Positions 6,783 through 13,519 of a stretch of 13,929 nt of DNA are shown here, piece after piece. The notes below the pieces were generated by a model that saw only the letters and a list, made by a program, of their open reading frames with translations, made no database searches and was not told where the DNA came from. How positions within the stretch are numbered: the stretch's first letter is position 1; every line of letters begins with the position of its first letter. This stretch comes from DATIKM01 sp035477595 (GTDB lineage Bacteria; Armatimonadota; Chthonomonadetes; Chthonomonadales; CAJBBX01), in NCBI GenBank assembly GCA_035477595.1, contig DATIKM010000155.1, positions 1 through 13,929 of the forward strand. Reading direction: 5' to 3'. Both the position numbers and the translations under genes were made by a program.

Positions 6783-6812
6783 AGGATAGCAGAGGCCGCC
6801 CCGGCGCGTCAA
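6783..6812 (-). promoter_or_regulatory. Sigma-70-type promoter for the riboswitch-flgM transcript
   Basis: On the minus strand, TTGACG (6812-6807), an 18-base spacer and TATCCT (6788-6783). The -35 matches five of six consensus bases and the -10 four of six. It starts 15 bases beyond the stop of the LolA-like gene, and would begin transcription near 6776, upstream of the dyad and the riboswitch. A second hexamer-like match, GCCGACAA at 6720-6713, resembles a sigma-28 -10 box (GCCGATAA), but no good -35 goes with it. Confidence 0.5.
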
Positions 6813-6827
6813 CGGGCGGCCTCACCG

Positions 6828-7670
6828 TTACCGGTTCGGCGGAGGCGGGGCCCCACCGGGCCTGCCTGGAGCTCCACCGGGGCGGCCTTGGGCGCCACCG
6901 GGCCTGCCCTGGGCAGGCATCTGAACCTCCGTGGAGCCGGGCGGCGGGGTGAAGCGGAACACGCTGGCCGGGATGGCCGCGCCCACGCGCTCGTTGCGGA
7001 AGGTGATCTGCACCGTCATCCTCTGCGGCGGCTGGCCCTGCGCCACGGGCTGATTGGCCACCGTGGTGATCCCGCGGAGGCGGTGGGTGGCCCTGTCGAT
7101 GAGCAACGTCATGGACTGCACGCCGCGCGCGGGCCGGTTCGGAGTCACCTGCACCACGTGGGCCGGCCTGCCCTGCACGGTCCTGGTGCCCGTGACAACC
7201 ACCCTGCTGTTCTTGAGGGTCTCCTCGTCGAGCTGATTGCCCACGCCGGGCAGGTTGCGCAAGGCCCCCGGCCCCATCGTCGCGATCTGGCTCGGCTGCT
7301 TCATGTACTGCTTCAGCGCGGGCTGGTATATCCACAGCGTCTTGCCGTCGTCCACCATCTGCATGGCGCCCTGCGCGGCGGCCATCGCGAACATGCCGGT
7401 GGACTTATCTGACGGCGTGGTCACGATGCGCAAGCTCTTGCCGGGGATGACCTTTAGATCGAGCGTAGACACCATGGTGCCCATCTCGCCCATCGTCATG
7501 TTCATGTCGATCACGGCCTGGTACGATGCGGCCGAGGTGACCGCGCTCTGCATCGCCGCGTTCATTCTGCGCACGATGGCGCGACCGTCCGGCGACGCCA
7601 GCACGGGGGTTGCCAAACCCAGCAATGCACAGGCTGTCACGGCGAACCGCGCGATGCGAACCGGTCCCAT
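6828..7670 (-). CDS. Exported LolA-fold / DUF2092-like outer-membrane lipoprotein-sorting-type protein
   Basis: A 280-residue protein with a signal peptide (about 1-25, ATPVLA then SPDG). The body (about 28-240) has the order typical of LolA/DUF2092-type proteins: an N-terminal helix IVRRMNAAMQS, alternating strands describing a basic, incomplete barrel (LDLKVIPGKSLRIVTTPSD, MQMVDDGKTLWIYQPALKQY, VVVTGTRTVQGRPAHVVQVTP, LLIDRATHRLRGITTV), and a final VFRFTPPPGSTEV. Such proteins are thought to carry lipids or lipoproteins in the periplasm; function here is inferred from fold only. The C-terminus ends in a Gly/Pro/Arg tail with three tandem xGRPGGA units. ATG 7670 has AGGAGG seven bases upstream. 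It follows the DUF2283-like gene by 119 bases and could share its promoter. It lies just upstream of the flgM promoter. Confidence 0.75.
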   Translation of the reverse strand: MGPVRIARFAVTACALLGLATPVLASPDGRAIVRRMNAAMQSAVTSAASYQAVIDMNMTMGEMGTMVSTLDLKVIPGKSLRIVTTPSDKSTGMFAMAAAQGAMQMVDDGKTLWIYQPALKQYMKQPSQIATMGPGALRNLPGVGNQLDEETLKNSRVVVTGTRTVQGRPAHVVQVTPNRPARGVQSMTLLIDRATHRLRGITTVANQPVAQGQPPQRMTVQITFRNERVGAAIPASVFRFTPPPGSTEVQMPAQGRPGGAQGRPGGAPGRPGGAPPPPNR

Positions 7671-7789
7671 TCGGGAGCCTCCTGGATGTGTGTGAGCGAC
7701 GGGTTCGCCGCCCGGAAGGCGCGACGGGCCGCAGGTGCGGCCGAGCATCGCGCTGCTCTCTACCGTACGATGCGCGCGGCGGCCAGGCT

Positions 7790-8146
7790 TCACCACGCAG
7801 CCGCCAGCATCTCCTCGATGCGCGGAACGCGGAGAGCCGCCACCAGATGGTCGGCATCCGGCGGCCCGAGGAAGAGCGACGCGGGCGGCCGCGCCAGCAG
7901 ATCTAGAAAGCGCGCCACCGTGTCGGATGGCAGATCCCGGAGCCCGCTGAGCTCCATTTCGCCCACACCGACGAGCGTGGTGAAGCCCCGGATGGTGATG
8001 GCCCGGATCTCCGTCACGTCCTGATCGGACCGGATGTCCACGAGATCATTAACCGCCAGATCGCAGCCCCTGGGGCGGGGCTTCGGCTCGAACACCACGC
8101 GCAGCGTGTCGGTTCTCTCGTCGTAGCTAAGATCGAAGGACGCCAT
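7790..8146 (-). CDS. Small DUF2283-like protein of unknown function
   Basis: 118 residues from ATG 8146, which has GGAGG five bases upstream; an in-frame start at 8167 would lie upstream of this site and is less likely. The N-terminal part, YDERTDTLRVVFEPKPR followed by DLVDIRSDQDVTEIRAITIRGF, resembles DUF2283, a short beta-rich family with the pattern YDxxxDxLyi. The remainder (about 60-118) is helical in character and has no recognisable motif. There is no signal peptide, so it is probably cytoplasmic. A well-formed promoter sits immediately upstream, and the LolA-like gene lies downstream on the same strand. No function can be assigned. Confidence 0.7.
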   Translation of the reverse strand: MASFDLSYDERTDTLRVVFEPKPRPRGCDLAVNDLVDIRSDQDVTEIRAITIRGFTTLVGVGEMELSGLRDLPSDTVARFLDLLARPPASLFLGPPDADHLVAALRVPRIEEMLAAAW

Positions 8147-8179
8147 CCGAACCTCCGCGCGGCGCACTCCTGCACGCGC

Positions 8180-8208
8180 AGTGTAGCGGAGCGCGCCGCG
8201 ACCGTCAA
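8180..8208 (-). promoter_or_regulatory. Sigma-70-type promoter for the DUF2283-like gene
   Basis: On the minus strand, TTGACG (8208-8203), exactly 17 bases, then TACACT (8185-8180). The predicted start of transcription near 8173 leaves a leader of about 27 bases to the ATG at 8146. The -35 hexamer is identical to those of two other promoters predicted in this window. Confidence 0.7.
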
Positions 8209-8237
8209 CGTTCGGGGGTCCGAGATCGCGTCGCGCT

Positions 8238-11200
8238 TCAGCGGGCCCTTCGCGGCGACGCCGGAGCGCGGAGGTCGTAGAGGGCGCCGAACACGATGCC
8301 GCTGGGCGTGCCGTCCGGCCCCAGCGCGCTGAACCGGATCTCGCGGGCGCCGACGCCCCGCAGGGTTATCGGACCGGTGGCCCGCGGCGACCCGGGCCCC
8401 GGGTTGCGCCCGTCCAGCGTGTAAGCAGCGCCGCTCGCCGCCTCCAGGCGCACCGTGAGGGGCGACACATGGGCGCCGCCGGCCGGCTCGACTGCCACGC
8501 GCCACGGCCGGCCGGCCTGCGCGGAGACGATGGCCAGGTCGTCCACAAAGGCCTCGAACCGCCCGAACCCCGGCCGCCCATCGTAGGCGAGCAGAACGGC
8601 CGTGACCGTTTCGCCGGCAAGCTGCCGCCCGATCGGCACCTCGATGCGCCGCCACTCCCCGACGACGCCTCGCTGCGTGCCCGGATGGGCCCCGACGCCG
8701 TCGGCGTCCGTGACCCCCCGGTCGCGCATCGTGGTCCCGTCCGCGAGGATCAGGTCGATGCCGATGTGGCGCGAGAGCGGGTTGGCTGGCCTCAGCCAGT
8801 AGGTGAGCACGGTGTCGGAGTGGATGGCGACCTGCCCCTCGGCCACGCGGAAGTAGATGAACGAGTGTTCCCGCTCGTCGGCGCTGCCCGCGATCCGCAG
8901 TGCGTGGCCGCCATCGCGCCCGGCTCCTGCCACCGGCCGGCAGGTGGCATCGCTCACGGAGCGGCGGCCGCCGCCCGGCACGGCGAGTGTGTCGTCCGGG
9001 GTGCGCAGGTCACCCGGCTCCCAGCTCGTCCTCAACTCGGTCGGACCTTCGGGTGGGGTGACCGAGAGGCTGTTGCCCAGCGCGACGAACGGGGTCCGCG
9101 GTGGCACATCGATCCGCACGACGTCCGGCCCGAAGCACCCCACGACCCGCGCGCCCGCGCATCCCTCGCCGATGCGGACCTGGGGCCGCCAGTCGCTGTG
9201 GAAGCGAACGTTGACCAGCGCGGCGCGGCCCGCCTCGATGTGGATGGGGCCGGTCAGTGTGTTCATCTGCTGCACCATCACGTGGCCGCGCCCGCGCAGG
9301 ATGGCGCTCACCGAACCGGCCCAGAGCTGCGCGTTGTGGAGAGCAACGCGGCCGCTGAACGAGGGCGCTGTGTAGATGGAGCAGACCTCGTGCCTGCCGA
9401 AGACCACGAGTTGCGGGTTCACGAAGTCCACGCCGGCGGCGCCGGTCGCCTCGATGTGCACGCCGTAGCTGCCGGCGTCCGTCCCGTGCTGTATGATGAG
9501 GCCGCACGGACCGCCTCCGTCGCTGCGAAGGGCGAGCCCCTGGCGTGCGGCGAAGAGGAACGTGCCGCGCAGCAACTGGCCCACGGTGCGCCCGAGCACG
9601 ATCCCCTCGAGGTTCGCCTGCTGGTAGTCGATCAGCTCGGGGAACCAGTCGCCCTCGTAGGCAGGCCTGGGCAGCGCATCCGGCAGGCGCGCCATGTAGT
9701 GGGGATTGAACTGAAGGTCCTCGATCCGGCCACCGCCGCGCGACTTGCTCACGAAGAGGCCGCGCCGGAGGAAGCCGCCCGCCAGATAGCGGATGGCGTG
9801 CCCGTCGCTCGGGTGCGTCCAGAAGTCGGCGCCGTTGTAGGCGTTCCCCAGCGTCACGTCCAGGAGCCAGCACCCGGGGCCGAGCGCGCGGATCGCCCAC
9901 GGGTAGGGCCGCACGGCGCGGATGTGCTGCTCCGGGTACCACACGGTGAGGCCGCGAAGGCCGGACCGGGGCTCGAGGGAGATGAACGGGGCAGCCTGTT
10001 CATTCCCGGCGCCGTGCGTGGTCAGGAGCACCGACCCTCCGGTGACCTTGTGATGCGGCACATCGAAGGACCCGCGCAACTCGACGCCGGACGGCACGCG
10101 CAGCGTGCCGCCGAGACGCCAGTAGCCTGGCGGCACATAGACTGTTCCCCCGCCCGCCCGGCGCGCCGAGGCGAGCGCCCTTGCGAAGGCCGCGGTGTTG
10201 TCGGGTAAGGAGGCGCTGGCGCCGTAGTCGGTGACGACCCGGAGGGTGCGCCTCGGCGGCGCGGGCATCGAAAGCTCCAGGCGCCCGACCCTCGGCGTCG
10301 GCGCGAAGCCGGTGGCGGTGAGCGCCCACTGGACGTCGCCTCGCGATCGGTTCTCGATCACGGGCTGAACCGGTCCGAGCGCGCCGAGGACGCGCGCGCG
10401 GCGCACGCGCTCGCCGATCACCACGCGCCGCGCGCTCGCGCTCCACGTGCAGCCGAGGGCCGTCACCACGCCCTGGACGGCCGCGATGGCGGGCCCGCGC
10501 GCCCCGGCGAACCGGCACCCCTGAAAGGTCACCGCGCCGTCGCCGCGCAGGTCCGCCGCGGGACCTCTGGAGGCGCGGAGGGTGGAGTCCTGGAGCTGGA
10601 CCACTCCGGTGAAGCCCGCCGCCGTCCGAATGCCAGCGTCAGAGCCCGAGAACGAGCTCCCCGTGGCGGACAGGCCAACGGCGTTCAACTGCTCCACCAG
10701 AAGGCCCACCGCGCCGTCCGACGCGTGGCAGTCAACCATGACCGCGTTCGTCGTGCCGTGCACGCCTGGGCGGAAGCGGAACCCGGCGGCGAAGCCCCTC
10801 ATCCGGACGGCGTGGAGGTACTCCCAGTCGCTCCGGCCGATGTCCACGCCGATGCCCTCGCGGCGCATCCAGGCGCGCAGCGCGGCCATGCCCTCTCCCC
10901 TCGGCGAGCCGGGCAGCCCGGAGCGCTCCCACCATTCCGGCCCGAAGTCGATCCCGGTGAGGCGCCCGATGTCGGTGCAGAAGTCCACGAAGATGCCGGC
11001 CCTCAGGCAGGTTCCCACGACGTTCTGGATCGTGTGCAGCTCGTTCCACTCGGGCCCGAAGCGAATGCCCTGGTAGGAGTTGACGAGCGTCACGTTCATT
11101 ACGGTGTAGTTGTTGCCGTACCTCGTGGTGGAGCCGCGGAGCGTCCACGGGTAGGGCGTCGGAGCGCTGGCTCTTTGGTCGGGGTGCCAGATGGTCAGGT

Positions 11201-11624
11201 CGCGTACGCCCGATCCCCGCTCGAGCGCCAGGGCGGGCGGTCCGTCGGGCTCGCCGCGGTGCGAAACGGGCATGAGCACGGTGCCGCGCGGGTCCACCGG
11301 CCGCCGCGCGCCGTCGAATCGCTGCAGGGGGCGGTCGCCGCGGAGCGTGACGCCCTCGCGAACGGTCAGCGGCGCCTCCAGGCGGTACCGCCCTCCATGC
11401 GCGAAGACGACCCCGCCCCCGGCCGCCGCGACGCGATCGATGGCGGCCTGGAGGAGCGCCGAGGCGTTCCCGCCCGCACGGGGCGGCGAGACGACCGCCG
11501 ACGCGACCACGAGGTCCTCGGTGGCGAACCGGGTCTGCACAGCACGTGGCGTGACCGGCTCCTGGGCTCGGGCGGCAGCGCCGACAGCAAGGAACAGAGC
11601 AGCGAAGAGGGCGGCGACGTGCAC
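8238..11624 (-). CDS. Large secreted double beta-helix protein (pectate-lyase-3 superfamily)
   Basis: An 1128-residue exported protein with a signal peptide (about 1-20, GAAARAQ). Two tandem right-handed beta-helix modules are visible. Each opens with a Pectate_lyase_3-type segment: residues 55-96 (LLQAAIDRVAAAGGGVVF through GVTLRGD) and 476-518 (TAAFARALASARRAGGGTVY through GVELRGS). Each then has a matching stretch, LTIWHPDQ..PYPWTLRG (143-163) and LTVWYPEQ..PYPWAIRA (559-580). A beta-sandwich, carbohydrate-binding-like region follows (about 870-1040), then a small domain like the chitobiase C-terminal module (about 1045-1125, with YTLDGRNPGPGS). It probably binds or cleaves a polysaccharide, but no catalytic residue can be assigned. 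The GTG at 11624 has AGGAGG seven bases upstream. Convincing neighbours for an operon are lacking. Confidence 0.85.
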   Translation of the reverse strand: MHVAALFAALFLAVGAAARAQEPVTPRAVQTRFATEDLVVASAVVSPPRAGGNASALLQAAIDRVAAAGGGVVFAHGGRYRLEAPLTVREGVTLRGDRPLQRFDGARRPVDPRGTVLMPVSHRGEPDGPPALALERGSGVRDLTIWHPDQRASAPTPYPWTLRGSTTRYGNNYTVMNVTLVNSYQGIRFGPEWNELHTIQNVVGTCLRAGIFVDFCTDIGRLTGIDFGPEWWERSGLPGSPRGEGMAALRAWMRREGIGVDIGRSDWEYLHAVRMRGFAAGFRFRPGVHGTTNAVMVDCHASDGAVGLLVEQLNAVGLSATGSSFSGSDAGIRTAAGFTGVVQLQDSTLRASRGPAADLRGDGAVTFQGCRFAGARGPAIAAVQGVVTALGCTWSASARRVVIGERVRRARVLGALGPVQPVIENRSRGDVQWALTATGFAPTPRVGRLELSMPAPPRRTLRVVTDYGASASLPDNTAAFARALASARRAGGGTVYVPPGYWRLGGTLRVPSGVELRGSFDVPHHKVTGGSVLLTTHGAGNEQAAPFISLEPRSGLRGLTVWYPEQHIRAVRPYPWAIRALGPGCWLLDVTLGNAYNGADFWTHPSDGHAIRYLAGGFLRRGLFVSKSRGGGRIEDLQFNPHYMARLPDALPRPAYEGDWFPELIDYQQANLEGIVLGRTVGQLLRGTFLFAARQGLALRSDGGGPCGLIIQHGTDAGSYGVHIEATGAAGVDFVNPQLVVFGRHEVCSIYTAPSFSGRVALHNAQLWAGSVSAILRGRGHVMVQQMNTLTGPIHIEAGRAALVNVRFHSDWRPQVRIGEGCAGARVVGCFGPDVVRIDVPPRTPFVALGNSLSVTPPEGPTELRTSWEPGDLRTPDDTLAVPGGGRRSVSDATCRPVAGAGRDGGHALRIAGSADEREHSFIYFRVAEGQVAIHSDTVLTYWLRPANPLSRHIGIDLILADGTTMRDRGVTDADGVGAHPGTQRGVVGEWRRIEVPIGRQLAGETVTAVLLAYDGRPGFGRFEAFVDDLAIVSAQAGRPWRVAVEPAGGAHVSPLTVRLEAASGAAYTLDGRNPGPGSPRATGPITLRGVGAREIRFSALGPDGTPSGIVFGALYDLRAPASPRRAR

Positions 11625-11806
11625 GGGAGAGCCTCCTGGGGCGCGGGCGGCGAGCGACGCATCCTCTCACAATTAGTGGGCGGCGCGTCGCTTTCCTGCG
11701 TTCGGGCTGTGGGGCTGTGGTTGGTGGCGTGCTGCGGCAGACCCGTAGGAGGGCCGCCAGCGGTCGCCCCCCCGCTGTCGCGTCTGCTCCGCCTTCCCTC
11801 TCCGGA

Positions 11807-11827
11807 AGGGGACCCTGTGGGCTCCCT
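11807..11827. terminator. Possible hairpin terminator after the 6-phosphogluconate dehydrogenase gene
   Basis: AGGGGACCC and GGGCTCCCT flank a three-base loop, pairing over nine positions with one mismatch and one wobble. It begins 27 bases beyond the dehydrogenase stop codon on the minus strand. No T-tract follows on that strand, while TTT follows on the plus strand. A second small dyad (CCTTCC/GGAAGG) lies next to it. It may be a U-less terminator. Confidence 0.3.
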
Positions 11828-11854
11828 TTGCATGGGTGGCGGGAGCAGCGTTGG

Positions 11855-12844
11855 TTAGCCCTCCGGCGGCCGGGGCGGCTCGACATGTCCGCCGAACTTC
11901 TCGCGCATCGCGGAGAGGGCCTTCTCGGCGAACGTGTGCGCCTGCCGCGAGCGGAACCGCGCGAAGAGCGCCGCGGTCAGCGCCTCCGCGGGCACCGCCT
12001 CCTCGATCGCCGCCTGGATGGTCCACCGGCCTTCCCCGGAGTCCTGCACGTACCCGCTGTAGCGCTCCAGTCGCGGGTCCTCGGCGAGCGCCATCGCGGT
12101 GAGGTCTAGCAGCCAGGAACCGATGACGCTGCCGCGCCGCCACAACTCCGTGACGCCGGCGAGGTCGATCTCGTAGCGGCGCTCCTCGGGCACCGAGTCC
12201 GTCGATGCGCCGCGCAGGATGTCGAGCCCCTCGGCGTAGGACTGCATGATGCCGTACTCGATTCCGTTGTGGACCATCTTCACGAAGTGGCCCGCGCCCG
12301 GCCCGCCGCAGTGCAGCCATCCCTCCTCCGACGTGTCGCCGCGCCCCTCGGCGCCGGGCGTGCGCGGGATGTCGCCGCGGCCGGGCGCCAGGGCGTGGAA
12401 GATGGGCTCCAGCCGCTCGACGCCCTCCCGGGGCCCGCCGATCATCATGCAGTAGCCGCGCTCCAGGCCCCACACGCCGCCGCTCGTGCCCACGTCGAGG
12501 TAGTGTATGCCTCGCGGCGCCAGGCCGCGGGCGCGCCGCACGTCGTCGTGGAAGTGGGAGTTGCCCCCGTCCACCAGCACGTCGCCAGGCGCGAGCAGCT
12601 CCGCCAGCTCCGCCACCATGCGCTCGGTAACCTCGCCGGCCGGCATCATCACCCACACTGCGCGCGGAGCCGGGAGCCGGGCCACCAGGTCCGCCAGCGA
12701 TGCGGCGCCCTCCGCTCCCTCCGCCTCGATGCGTCTCACGGGCTCCGGGCTCCGGTTCCAGGCCACTACCTCGTGCCCGCCCCGCAGCAGCCTCCGCGCC
12801 ATGTTGGCGCCCATCCGGCCGAGTCCGACCATCCCGATCCGCAT
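11855..12844 (-). CDS. gnd: 6-phosphogluconate dehydrogenase, short decarboxylating form
   Basis: Oxidatively decarboxylates 6-phosphogluconate to ribulose 5-phosphate in the cytoplasm (oxidative pentose phosphate pathway). The 329-residue product matches the short GndA/YqeC-type class (about 300-330) rather than the 470-residue form. It has the Rossmann GxGxxG (GLGRMG, 7-12) after MRIGMV, substrate-binding DGGNSHFHDD (92-101) and GTSGGVWGLERG (119-130), and the catalytic lysine K189 in HFVKMVHNGIEYG (186-198), with N193 nearby. Asn-Arg-Ser after the second strand (30-32) resembles NADP-binding relatives, but cofactor use is not certain. ATG 12844 has AAGGAG eight bases upstream; an upstream in-frame start at 12892 adds 16 non-homologous residues. 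No glucose-6-phosphate dehydrogenase gene is adjacent. Confidence 0.93.
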   Translation of the reverse strand: MRIGMVGLGRMGANMARRLLRGGHEVVAWNRSPEPVRRIEAEGAEGAASLADLVARLPAPRAVWVMMPAGEVTERMVAELAELLAPGDVLVDGGNSHFHDDVRRARGLAPRGIHYLDVGTSGGVWGLERGYCMMIGGPREGVERLEPIFHALAPGRGDIPRTPGAEGRGDTSEEGWLHCGGPGAGHFVKMVHNGIEYGIMQSYAEGLDILRGASTDSVPEERRYEIDLAGVTELWRRGSVIGSWLLDLTAMALAEDPRLERYSGYVQDSGEGRWTIQAAIEEAVPAEALTAALFARFRSRQAHTFAEKALSAMREKFGGHVEPPRPPEG

Positions 12845-13091
12845 CGCGCTCTCTCCTTGCTCCTGCGTCAGATCATCGACCACGCGCCACATGTCCCCCG
12901 CTGTTCAACGTGCGAGTGCCTGTCCCCTCGTGCGGCTCGTCCGGCATCATCGGGTCCCGCGGCGCCTCGGGGCTGGGCCGGATGCCTCGCGCCGGGCTGA
13001 GGGACCGCATCACCCGCGCGGCTCGCGGTTCGGGCTACTTGCTCAGCGGGAGTACCTGCTAGCTGCTCAGCGAACGTGTCAACGGGCGGTC

Positions 13092-13115
13092 GTTGCGCGT
13101 GTGCGCGCGCCCAAC
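13092..13115. repeat. GC-rich dyad 1
   Basis: GTTG at the left end pairs with CAAC at the right end, and GCGCG pairs with CGCGC around a TGTG loop inside. The pairing is imperfect because the right arm has a few extra bases. First of three dyads in about 230 bases. Confidence 0.4.
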
Positions 13116-13134
13116 ACCTCACCGCACACGGCGC

Positions 13135-13173
13135 GCCTGCCGTTGCCCGTCTGCGTGCAACGCACAGGCAGGC
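13135..13173. repeat. GC-rich dyad 2, REP-like
   Basis: GCCTGCC (13135-13141) pairs with GGCAGGC (13167-13173). Inside it, GTTGC (13142-13146) pairs with GCAAC (13157-13161), leaving a five-base bulge GCACA. It contains CTGCGTGCAACGCACA, which recurs with two changes in dyad 3. Confidence 0.55.
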
Positions 13174-13199
13174 CTCGCACCGAGGCGCCTACTCCACAC

Positions 13200-13277
13200 T
13201 CAGCCCAGCGCAGCCTCCAGACGCGCCATTACCTCAGCCCGGCGCTGCTGCTTCACGTTCAGCGTGATAGCCCCCAT
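13200..13277 (-). pseudogene. Transposase N-terminal remnant (ISNCY-like)
   Basis: From the ATG at 13277 the minus strand encodes 25 residues, MGAITLNVKQQRRAEVMARL followed by EAALG, and then a stop. From memory this resembles the first residues of ISNCY-type transposases, which begin with a short strand, a basic QQRR/ER segment and a helix leading into a helix-turn-helix. The expected continuation (VxEAAxLLGxSxRQ) is absent in all frames I read, so only a fragment would remain. The fragment is short and the match unverified; it could be coincidental. Confidence 0.35.
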
Positions 13278-13319
13278 ACCTGCCTTGCCTGCGCGCAACG
13301 CGCAAGCGCAGGCAGTATG
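13275..13319. repeat. 45-bp imperfect inverted repeat, dyad 3
   Basis: CATAC (13275-13279) pairs with GTATG (13315-13319), then TGCC with GGCA, and TGCGC with GCGCA after a five-base TTGCC bulge in the left arm. The central part can also fold as TGCGCG/CGCGCA around CAA. Its left end coincides with the ATG of the transposase-like fragment. It shares 14 of 16 bases, CTGCG[C/T]GCAACGC[G/A]CA, with dyad 2. Confidence 0.6.
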
Positions 13320-13386
13320 CGGACAAGGTCCCTTAGCAGCTGCCCCGGGCGTTTCTGCTAGGCAGTCACATGGCAATGGGCTTCTC

Positions 13387-13415
13387 TTGACGCACGCGAA
13401 TGGTGGCGCTATACT
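13387..13415 (+). promoter_or_regulatory. Strong sigma-70-type promoter toward the window end
   Basis: TTGACG (13387-13392), exactly 17 bases, then TATACT (13410-13415): five of six matches in each hexamer, the best promoter in the window. Transcription would start near 13422 and read into the membrane-protein frame. Confidence 0.7.
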
Positions 13416-13519
13416 TGGCAAAGGAGCGCCGCGATCCGCTATGCGAGCGCTACCACCTGTCAGTCGTTCGCGGGCTCCTGCGCGATGGCACGCGGAGCAC
13501 GCCGAGCCATCGTGTCCGG

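Larger units (their letters stand above)
12845..13519. other. Intergenic stretch with dyads, a transposase remnant and a promoter
   Basis: About 675 bases without a convincing intact gene. Open frames here have compositions unlike real proteins. It holds the GTGCCTGTCCCC-like motif at 12916-12927, a near direct repeat of TGCTCAGCG around 13040 and 13062, three dyads between 13092 and 13319, a 25-codon transposase-like fragment at 13200-13277 and a good outward-facing promoter at 13387-13415. The combination suggests an old integration or decay site. Confidence 0.55.

Noticed and set aside
13055..13084. Minus-strand promoter from a perfect TTGACA at 13083-13078 toward gnd
   Set aside because: At 17 or 18 bases of spacing there is only GCAGGT/CAGGTA; the closest -10-like hexamers need spacers of 15 or 20 bases.
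13025..13085. Possible tRNA, from the D-arm-like GCTCAGCGGGAG
   Set aside because: The D-loop would be too short, no anticodon stem can be formed, and no matching T-arm or acceptor stem is present.
13135..13319. Integron attC sites, suggested by the palindromes containing GCAAC/GTTGC
   Set aside because: The conserved GTTRRRY/RYYYAAC core pairs are not present in the required arrangement, and no integrase or cassette is seen.
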